A stretch of DNA of 46,102 nt from Chloroflexota bacterium (GTDB lineage Bacteria; Chloroflexota; Anaerolineae; Aggregatilineales; Ch27), in contig JAIOAT010000026.1 in assembly GCA_019873685.1 (NCBI GenBank), positions 1 to 46,102 of the forward strand. The letters are read 5' to 3'. The notes beneath the pieces were generated by a model. The model had not been told where the DNA came from. It was given only the letters and a program-made list of their open reading frames with translations, and did not search any database. Positions 41,507 through 46,102 of the stretch are shown one piece after another (positions within the stretch are counted from its first letter, which is position 1; each line of letters begins with the position of its first letter). Position numbers and translations under genes: made by a program.

Positions 41507-41535
41507 TAGACGAGAGCGCCCGCGGGTGGTACAAT
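41507..41535 (+). promoter_or_regulatory. Proximal promoter of the tRNA cluster
   Basis: TAGACG (41507-41512), 17 bases, TACAAT (41530-41535). Initiation would fall a few bases before tRNA-Pro. It may serve together with the distal promoter. Confidence 0.5.
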
Positions 41536-41547
41536 AGGCGCACATCG

Positions 41548-41622
41548 CGGGGCGTAGCGCAGTTTGGTTAGCGCGCACGGTTTGGGACCGTGAGGTCCCC
41601 GGTTCAAATCCGGGCGCCCCGA
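41548..41622 (+). tRNA. tRNA-Pro (anticodon UGG)
   Basis: Acceptor arms CGGGGCG/CGCCCCG (seven pairs), a D arm, anticodon loop TTTGGGA giving UGG in a CACGG/CCGTG stem, and T arm CCCGG-TTCAAAT-CCGGG. CCA is not encoded; the discriminator base is A. Confidence 0.96.
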
Positions 41623-41665
41623 CTCCGGATGACCTTAACATTCTGGAACAGGCATCTTCTAACCG

Positions 41666-41736
41666 GCGGGCATGGTGTAAGGGTAACACAACAGCCTTCC
41701 AAGCTGTTTTTACGGGTTCGAATCCCGTTGCCCGCT
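41666..41736 (+). tRNA. tRNA-Gly (anticodon UCC)
   Basis: Acceptor arms GCGGGCA/TGCCCGC, anticodon loop CTTCCAA giving UCC in an ACAGC/GCTGT stem, and T arm ACGGG-TTCGAAT-CCCGT. CCA not encoded. Confidence 0.96.
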
Positions 41737-41758
41737 CTTTGTTTTTGGCTCTCCAAAC

Positions 41759-41831
41759 GGGCCTGTAGCTCAGCGGTTAGAGCAGCCGGCTCATAACCGG
41801 TCGGTCGTAGGTTCGAATCCTACCAGGCCCA
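41759..41831 (+). tRNA. tRNA with anticodon CAU (Met, or Ile with lysidine)
   Basis: Acceptor arms GGGCCTG/CAGGCCC, anticodon loop CTCATAA giving CAU in a GCCGG/CCGGT stem, and T arm GTAGG-TTCGAAT-CCTAC. The first pair is G-C, so it is not an initiator. The body recalls tRNA-Ile2 genes, whose C34 is changed to lysidine, so Met versus Ile2 is open. Confidence 0.9.
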
Positions 41832-41971
41832 TCCTTTCACGCCTGCATCACTGGGGGAGCGGGCGTGGTGGGAAGTGTTCTTTGCGCCGCCAGGACATGC
41901 CCGGTCTCCGTATTTCAGTTCCCCCGCCGGGCAGCGTACCCTCCCATCAAGCGACATGAGACTTGCCAGCG

Positions 41972-42340
41972 ATGAGTCCTGCCGTCTTGATCATCGAAGA
42001 TGAACCGGAAGTGCTGACGCTACTCACGCGGATGTTTCAGCGTGAGGATTGCCGGATCATCCCTGCCCTCGGTGGGGAAAACGCCCTGCAGGCCCTTCAG
42101 CAACACACCCCCGATATCATCCTGCTCGACCTGGCTATGCCGGGGATCAACGGCCTTGACCTGCTGGAAGCCATCCAGGGGATGCCGCACCTGAGCAACG
42201 CCAAAGTTGTCGTCATCACCGCACGCCCGATGATGGTGGAGGAAGCGCGTCGGTATAATGTCTCCCGTATCTTCCTTAAGCCTGTGCGGGCCGTCCAGCT
42301 TCTGCACACCGTTCACGAACTGCTGGATGCTACCGCCTGA
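41972..42340 (+). CDS. Single-domain response regulator
   Basis: A 122-residue receiver with no output domain, CheY-like. It has the acidic pair (IIEDEPEV), the phosphorylation Asp in DIILLDLAMPG, the Thr in VVITAR, and the Lys in IFLKPVR. All are intact, unlike the degenerate receiver at 11030. The start is at ATG 41972; a TTG at 41963 gives only three extra residues. There is no strong ribosome binding site. Partners may be elsewhere in the genome. The soluble histidine kinase at 18358 lacks a receiver of its own, but it is 22 kb away and a link is unproven. Confidence 0.88.
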   Translation: MSPAVLIIEDEPEVLTLLTRMFQREDCRIIPALGGENALQALQQHTPDIILLDLAMPGINGLDLLEAIQGMPHLSNAKVVVITARPMMVEEARRYNVSRIFLKPVRAVQLLHTVHELLDATA

Positions 42341-42439
42341 ACCCGGCAGTACACGCCACAATTGCCAGCCATGCCAGGTTACAGCTTGCCCACCGGCAGC
42401 CATTGACCGCCTTTGTCCACGCCTGCCGCAGAAAAGAGG

Positions 42440-42480
42440 ACGGCCGCTTGCTGTGAGGGGGGGACACAGCGAACGGCCGT
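42440..42480. other. Long imperfect hairpin with G-rich loop
   Basis: Arms ACGGCCGCTTGCTGTG and CACAGCGAACGGCCGT (16 pairs, one C-A mismatch, one T-G wobble) around a loop containing a run of Gs. Not followed by a T run, so it is not an ordinary terminator in the plus direction. Confidence 0.6.
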
Positions 42481-42508
42481 AGGCTTGAGGCATCCTTATC
42501 GGATTAGC

Positions 42509-42559
42509 CAGTGAAATCGACTCGCTGCGTTTGGCGCAGCCTGGGGGGTCATTTCACTG
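42509..42559. other. Nested stem structure
   Basis: Outer CAGTGAAAT/ATTTCACTG (nine perfect pairs) encloses inner GCTGCG-TTTGG-CGCAGC (six perfect pairs) with unpaired flanks. A candidate RNA fold or protein-binding region of unknown purpose. Confidence 0.55.
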
Positions 42560-42619
42560 TTCACAATGTACTTCCCTTGCCTGAGTCAGTCCTTAATTGT
42601 GCATTAAAGCCTTATGAGA

Positions 42620-42646
42620 AATCCGGCACAATCGACGTGCCGGATT
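42620..42646 (-). terminator. Hairpin at the end of the NYN ribonuclease gene
   Basis: AATCCGGCAC and GTGCCGGATT, ten perfect pairs with a seven-base loop, overlap the NYN stop codon by two bases (42645-42646). On the minus strand TTTCTCAT follows, which is T-rich but not a clean run. A modest terminator for the leftward operon, or part of a structured RNA. Confidence 0.45.
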
Positions 42647-43133
42647 ATTCTACATCCGGGGCGTTGAAGAGCCGCAGCCAGTCCTCAAGCTCGTCGGGGT
42701 CGTCAACATAGACCTCCCTCGTGTCGTCATCGATCGGGGCAGTCGCGGGAGGATGCAGGGTGATCTGGAGTCGCTCGGCAAACTCCTGGCTCGTCAGTAT
42801 CTGCAAACCGCGGGCAGTGGCCGCTGCACGAATGGCGCGGTCGGAAGAAACGACGAGATACTGGCCGCGGTTGCTGGCCTGCTCGATCCGGCTGATGATC
42901 AGGCGATCAGCGGTGGTGTGTGACGGCGCAAAGATCACCCTGACCTGACCGGATGACAGTTCGCGCGACGGGCCGCCCGGCAGACCGCGATCAAAGATCA
43001 CGGTTGCCCTGTGCCTCTTGCGCCCGCAATAAGCCCTCAGCTGCTCAGCCAACTGCGCCTCGTCATGGGGATCGGCCAGGTCGATGCCGGGCAGGGCATG
43101 GATCAGGTTGTGGCCGTCAATCAGGAGTTCCAT
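42645..43133 (-). CDS. NYN/YacP-like domain ribonuclease
   Basis: A 162-residue protein of the NYN (YacP/Rae1-like) nuclease family. The opening MELLIDGHNLIHAL, the YLVVSSDRAIRAAAT block and the TADRLIISRIEQ segment carry the acidic residues that coordinate metal in these PIN-like enzymes. Relatives cut RNA, for example ribosome-associated mRNA cleavage by Rae1. The C-terminal tail is acidic (DDDTREVYVDDPDELEDWL). The start at ATG 43133 has a purine-rich AAGGAAGG site. It lies 26 bases after the M23 fusion gene, in the same operon. Confidence 0.8.
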   Translation of the reverse strand: MELLIDGHNLIHALPGIDLADPHDEAQLAEQLRAYCGRKRHRATVIFDRGLPGGPSRELSSGQVRVIFAPSHTTADRLIISRIEQASNRGQYLVVSSDRAIRAAATARGLQILTSQEFAERLQITLHPPATAPIDDDTREVYVDDPDELEDWLRLFNAPDVE

Positions 43134-43159
43134 CCTCGCCTTCCTTGTGCAGCCGCCGG

Positions 43160-45067
43160 TCAACGGGGCCGGTTGCGGCGGATGAATGCCCGCGGGTCGA
43201 CGTAATCGCGCAGCAGCCGCGCCCGATCCAGGCCAGGCCAGTCGTTGGGCTTGATGGCCAGTGCCTCGGTAGGGCTGATGTCAAAGTGCAGGTGTTCGGT
43301 TCCGCCGCGTGGTCGGCCAATTGTCCCCAGCGGCTCCCCCCGCCTGACCCGCTGCCCGATGCGGACGTTTACCGCTGCCAGGTGCGCCGAACGCGAATAC
43401 ACCACCGGCCCACCGGGAGTCAGGGGATCGTGGCGGATGATCACGATGTTGCCCCACAGGCCGGGGCTGCCCACATACACTACCACGCCGCTGGCAACAG
43501 CGTACACCGGCATCCCGGCATCGCGGTTCCATGATGGCCGGTTGAGGTTCAGATCGGCCCCCGTATGGTAGGCGGCGTTGCCGCCGCTATCGGTGTAACG
43601 GGTGCCGAAGCCGGTCGAATCCACCCACTCGCCGGGCCAGACGGCGTCGCCCCGGCGTTCCGCCAGCGTACCCACCGGCGGGTCAAAGCCATCGGCCAGG
43701 CCGGCGGGTGTATCGGCTGGCTTGTCGCTATCCTCATCAGAGGCAGGATCGACCAGCCGCCAGCGCAGTGCGCCAAAAGCGATCCGGCGGCCTTCTTCCC
43801 CGGTCAGGTTGGTCAGGTTGACCATGCCGCGCCGGGAATGCGACCCATCCAGCGCAAAGACGCCCAGCGAAGCCCAGGCGTCGTGGAATTGCCCCTGGTT
43901 GATCTCCACGCGCAGCGGCGCGGCGCACCCGGCCACCCCATGGATCGCGTAGCGCGCCCGGCGGGTATCGGCGTTGACACCCGGCACCCAGGCGGCAATT
44001 TCATAGATGCCGGGGGCCAGCGCCTCCGGCACCCAGGCCGCCCACACGCTGCTGCGGGCGCTGCTGGTCGGCGCACTTTTCAGGCGTTCCCCCCCGCGGG
44101 TGAACTCGCGAAAGCCGCCGGAAGCCCGGTCATAGACGCCGTCATGGTAGCCAGCGCTGCCTACCGTGATGATCACGCTCTCCGGGCTGGCCTGAGGCGC
44201 GGGGATCGGGTCAACCGGCGTTGCGGTGTAATCGTAAGCTGCCGCCGCGTCCCAGAGTTGCGTGCCCGGATAGTCGCGGTTGGCGCTGTCATTGCGGGCG
44301 TGCTGCCAGCTCCACAGGTTTACTGCCGGACAGCCCAGCGTTCTGGCCCGGTGCAGGAACAATGCGATCTGATCAGGCCGCGCCGACCAGAAAAAGCGCC
44401 CAGCGCCGGAACCGTAATACTCACCATAGGCCGAGCCGGTGGGGATGAAAGGCTTGCCGGGAAAAGCGGCGCGGTATTCCTGGTAGCTATCCTCCAGAGT
44501 GCGGACCGGATCGCCGCCATCCTGGGATGGCCAGTAGACCTGGGGCATGGCAATGTCGCAGGCGGCCATGAACGCCGCAAATGGGAAGTCCGGGTGCCAG
44601 CTGGGATAGCGGTAGGAGCTGAGCGCGGTCAACACGCCGCCGGACCCCCCCGCCAGATCGTTCCTGAGCGTTTCCATGAAGCGCCGGGCGCGGTCAGCGC
44701 CGCCGGGCGCTGACCACCGATAGCGGCCAAAGTCCTCAGCGTTGATCGCTACACCGGGCAACTCATACTGGCGCACTCGCGCCGCCAGCCGGTGGGCTTG
44801 CGCTTCCTGATCGACTTCGCTGCCATAGACGAATCCCCAGCCCCATACCGTGATCCCGGCCTTGCGGAAAGCGACGATCACGTCGTGCGTCAGGCGTTCC
44901 TTGCGGCCGTCTGGATCGGTAGCCGGGATGGGGTAGCTATACTCACCGTCACTCAGTTTGACCAGGATGTGCTCAATGTCCGCTGCACGGGCCAGTTCCA
45001 CCATCCGCGCCGGATGGGCTTCCGTGCGGTCGATCTCCCATAGCCACATCCCTTTGCCGCTGAGCAT
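43160..45067 (-). CDS. Glycosidase-like, golvesin and M23 peptidase fusion protein
   Basis: A 635-residue three-part protein. Residues 1-290 resemble a TIM-barrel glycosidase-type domain (MWLWEID, ILVKLSDGEYSY, GVAINAEDFGRY, IAMPQVYWPSQDGG). About 296-437 is a golvesin C-terminal-like beta domain (VWAAWVPE, YEIAAWVP). About 480-610 is an M23 (LytM-type) metallopeptidase. Its zinc ligands are His and Asp in HTGADLN and His in HLHFDI, with SAHL in between. The C-terminal part can cut peptidoglycan peptides; the N-terminal part may bind or cut glycans. No signal peptide is seen, which is odd for a wall enzyme. Followed after 26 bases by the NYN gene. Confidence 0.82.
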   Translation of the reverse strand: MLSGKGMWLWEIDRTEAHPARMVELARAADIEHILVKLSDGEYSYPIPATDPDGRKERLTHDVIVAFRKAGITVWGWGFVYGSEVDQEAQAHRLAARVRQYELPGVAINAEDFGRYRWSAPGGADRARRFMETLRNDLAGGSGGVLTALSSYRYPSWHPDFPFAAFMAACDIAMPQVYWPSQDGGDPVRTLEDSYQEYRAAFPGKPFIPTGSAYGEYYGSGAGRFFWSARPDQIALFLHRARTLGCPAVNLWSWQHARNDSANRDYPGTQLWDAAAAYDYTATPVDPIPAPQASPESVIITVGSAGYHDGVYDRASGGFREFTRGGERLKSAPTSSARSSVWAAWVPEALAPGIYEIAAWVPGVNADTRRARYAIHGVAGCAAPLRVEINQGQFHDAWASLGVFALDGSHSRRGMVNLTNLTGEEGRRIAFGALRWRLVDPASDEDSDKPADTPAGLADGFDPPVGTLAERRGDAVWPGEWVDSTGFGTRYTDSGGNAAYHTGADLNLNRPSWNRDAGMPVYAVASGVVVYVGSPGLWGNIVIIRHDPLTPGGPVVYSRSAHLAAVNVRIGQRVRRGEPLGTIGRPRGGTEHLHFDISPTEALAIKPNDWPGLDRARLLRDYVDPRAFIRRNRPR

Positions 45068-45116
45068 GTTGCCCCCGTCCTTGCTGCGTGATTTCGGCGT
45101 CTTGTGTACGCCCTCC

Positions 45117-45144
45117 GGTATACCATGAGCGACCTGATCTGCAA
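45117..45144 (-). promoter_or_regulatory. Promoter of the M23 fusion/NYN operon
   Basis: On the minus strand TTGCAG (45139-45144), 16 bases, TATACC (45117-45122), about 50 bases before the start codon. Confidence 0.5.
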
Positions 45145-45208
45145 ATACCGGGAGCGGTAGCCTGCGCTGCGACGTAGCGTCTACCAGGGCTGAGGGCTTG
45201 CTTTACTC

Positions 45209-45907
45209 CTATAGCAGCCGATCTGGCGGCGGCGAGGCGGGCAGGGGGCGGATCAGATCGGGCACGTCGGTATGCGGACTGTTGACGGCTTTGGAGACTT
45301 CGTAGGCGGTTAAGGGCAGCGTCTCCAGCGGAGCCAGCAGGGGCATCAGTTCCAGCGGGTCCACGTCGCCGGGCGTCAGCCAGTCGTCCACAACGGCGCG
45401 GTCGAGGATCACGGGCATCCGGGAATGGATTGGCGCCATGAAGGCATTGGGGCGGGTGGTGACAATAGTGCAGGTGCGCAGCGCCTCCTCGCTGTGCGAG
45501 GGCTGCCATACCTCCCATAGCCCGGCCAGCGCAAACGGTTCGCCACTGGTCAGCCGGATATACATAGGCCGTCGGCGGCCATCCGGCAGGCGCTGCCATT
45601 CATAGAAGCCATCGGCGAAAATCACACAGCGGCGTCGCCGGAAGGCATGGCGGAAGGCCGGCTTTTCCGCCAGCGTCTCTGACCGGGCGTTGATCAGGCT
45701 ATTGCCAATGGTCGGGTCTTTGGCCCAGGCCGGGATCAGCCCCCAGCGGAGCAGCGTGGCGCGGCGGTGACCCTCGTTGGTCAGGGCCAGCACCGGCTGG
45801 GTTGGCGCAATGTTGTAGCGGGGAGCGTAACCGGCCGGGACAGACTCCAGGGCGAATGCCAGCTGAACGACTTCCGGGTTAACCGTCAGGGTAAAACGGC
45901 CACACAT
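45209..45907 (-). CDS. yedK: SRAP protein: SOS-response-associated DNA-protein crosslink enzyme (YedK/HMCES-like)
   Basis: A 232-residue protein of the SRAP family, which bonds abasic sites in single-stranded DNA covalently through Cys 2 and shields them. MCGRFTL at the start gives that Cys (initiator Met removed). YNIAPTQPV, WGLIPAWAKDP, INARSETL, GFYEWQ (the active-site Glu) and IHSRMPVIL (the His) are all in place. The start at ATG 45907 (GGAGG upstream) was chosen over a TTG- or ATG-extended reading because Cys 2 must follow Met 1. It has a TATAAT -10 and a LexA-type box in its leader, fitting induction by DNA damage. Confidence 0.95.
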   Translation of the reverse strand: MCGRFTLTVNPEVVQLAFALESVPAGYAPRYNIAPTQPVLALTNEGHRRATLLRWGLIPAWAKDPTIGNSLINARSETLAEKPAFRHAFRRRRCVIFADGFYEWQRLPDGRRRPMYIRLTSGEPFALAGLWEVWQPSHSEEALRTCTIVTTRPNAFMAPIHSRMPVILDRAVVDDWLTPGDVDPLELMPLLAPLETLPLTAYEVSKAVNSPHTDVPDLIRPLPASPPPDRLL

Positions 45908-45919
45908 CGCCCGCCTCCT

Positions 45920-45931
45920 GAACATTTGTTC
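45920..45931. promoter_or_regulatory. LexA (SOS) box of the SRAP gene
   Basis: GAACATTTGTTC is a perfect palindrome of the form GAAC-N4-GTTC, the core of the Gram-positive LexA (DinR) box. It lies between the -10 and the ribosome binding site, where a bound repressor would block the gene. Confidence 0.75.
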
Positions 45932-45939
45932 TTTCCCAT

Positions 45940-45945
45940 ATTATA
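45940..45945 (-). promoter_or_regulatory. -10 element of the SRAP gene
   Basis: A perfect TATAAT on the minus strand, nine bases upstream of the LexA box in transcription direction. TTGTGC lies 17 bases further up but is a weak -35. Confidence 0.6.
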
Positions 45946-46016
45946 GTGGAAATTGGCTTACGGCACAAACGGCTCACTGAGGGAAGGAAAGCCGTTCCCC
46001 CACCTTGCGCGATAGT

Positions 46017-46067
46017 TCTACAGGCTGATTGTGCGAATGCGGCGCTTGGTCGTAGAATGCCTGTAGA
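46017..46067. repeat. Inverted repeat near the right edge
   Basis: TCTACAGGC (46017-46025) and GCCTGTAGA (46059-46067) are perfect nine-base inverted arms, 33 bases apart. No gene covers 45946-46102. Purpose unknown. Confidence 0.4.
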
Positions 46068-46102
46068 GAGTAGAGATACGTATACTGGACGAGATGGGCT
46101 GG

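Larger units (their letters stand above)
42341..42644. other. 304-base intergenic region with three hairpins, no gene seen
   Basis: It lies between the convergent response regulator and NYN genes and codes for no convincing protein. Hairpin 1 (42440-42480) has a 16-pair stem with one mismatch and one G-T pair and a G-rich loop. Element 2 (42509-42559) is a nested pair, with outer arms CAGTGAAAT/ATTTCACTG and inner arms GCTGCG/CGCAGC. Hairpin 3 (42620-42646) is AATCCGGCAC/GTGCCGGATT and includes the start of the NYN stop codon. A structured RNA is possible. Confidence 0.6.

Noticed and set aside
46081-46086. TATACT near the right end as a promoter
   Set aside because: No -35 is convincing and no gene follows inside the window, so it cannot be supported.

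Overview
The window looks like a chromosomal stretch from a GC-rich bacterium of the Chloroflexota, most likely the Anaerolineae side. This is inferred from the overall gene style. There are Thr/Pro-rich linkers of the TPTPT kind in secreted proteins, pre-peptidase and discoidin-type domains on exported proteins, a LysM plus lamin-tail protein, a UPF0200-like P-loop kinase, and many TPR and GAF signalling proteins. tRNA genes carry no encoded CCA. Promoters typically show a good -10 (TATAAT or TATACT) with a variable -35. No phage, transposase, CRISPR array or plasmid gene was seen. The region reads as resident chromosome.

Layout. 1-88 is the 3' end of a 5S rRNA. 254-2299 encodes a lipoprotein and a URO-D family protein. 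2443-4190 is a ring-cleaving dioxygenase plus esterase pair (MhqO/MhqD type). gpmA follows and meets, tail to tail, a leftward V4R-domain protein plus patatin phospholipase pair. 6848-9690 (leftward) has an EamA transporter, a NifU C-terminal domain protein and ornithine aminotransferase. 9834-18194 is a tight leftward six-gene run: a Clp ATPase without the middle domain, a Ser/Thr kinase with 22 TPRs, an FHA protein, a degenerate receiver, a pyrophosphatase-like protein and an alpha/beta hydrolase. A soluble GAF-PAS histidine kinase diverges from it and converges on a tail-anchored STAND-like ATPase. 21620-25551 holds a small P-loop kinase, a secreted mosaic protein, and a polytopic membrane protein with a truncated tandem copy of its own C-terminus. 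25666-30126 is a MarR regulator with a heterodimeric ABC exporter. 30466-31734 is a nucleoside-deoxyribosyltransferase/TIR-like protein with TPRs, preceded by a nested inverted repeat. 31906-38710 (leftward) encodes exported proteins: a 1285-residue protein coupled to a beta-propeller di-heme cytochrome, and a LysM plus lamin-tail protein. 38908-41010 has a Tat-exported metallophosphoesterase and a membrane TPR protein. 41548-41831 is a Pro-Gly-Met/Ile tRNA cluster. The right end has a single-domain response regulator, a hairpin-rich intergenic stretch, a NYN ribonuclease, a hydrolase-golvesin-M23 fusion protein, and an SRAP (YedK/HMCES) gene with a Gram-positive-type LexA box.

How the genes may work together. 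The most coherent candidate system is the 9834-18194 run: protein phosphorylation (kinase), phosphothreonine reading (FHA), a phosphorylation-blind receiver and an unfoldase, with TPRs as the docking platform. The divergent histidine kinase could be part of the same circuit. Other functional units are the MarR-controlled exporter, the V4R/patatin pair, and the SOS-type SRAP gene. Functions are inferred from motifs read by eye; no database search was run.
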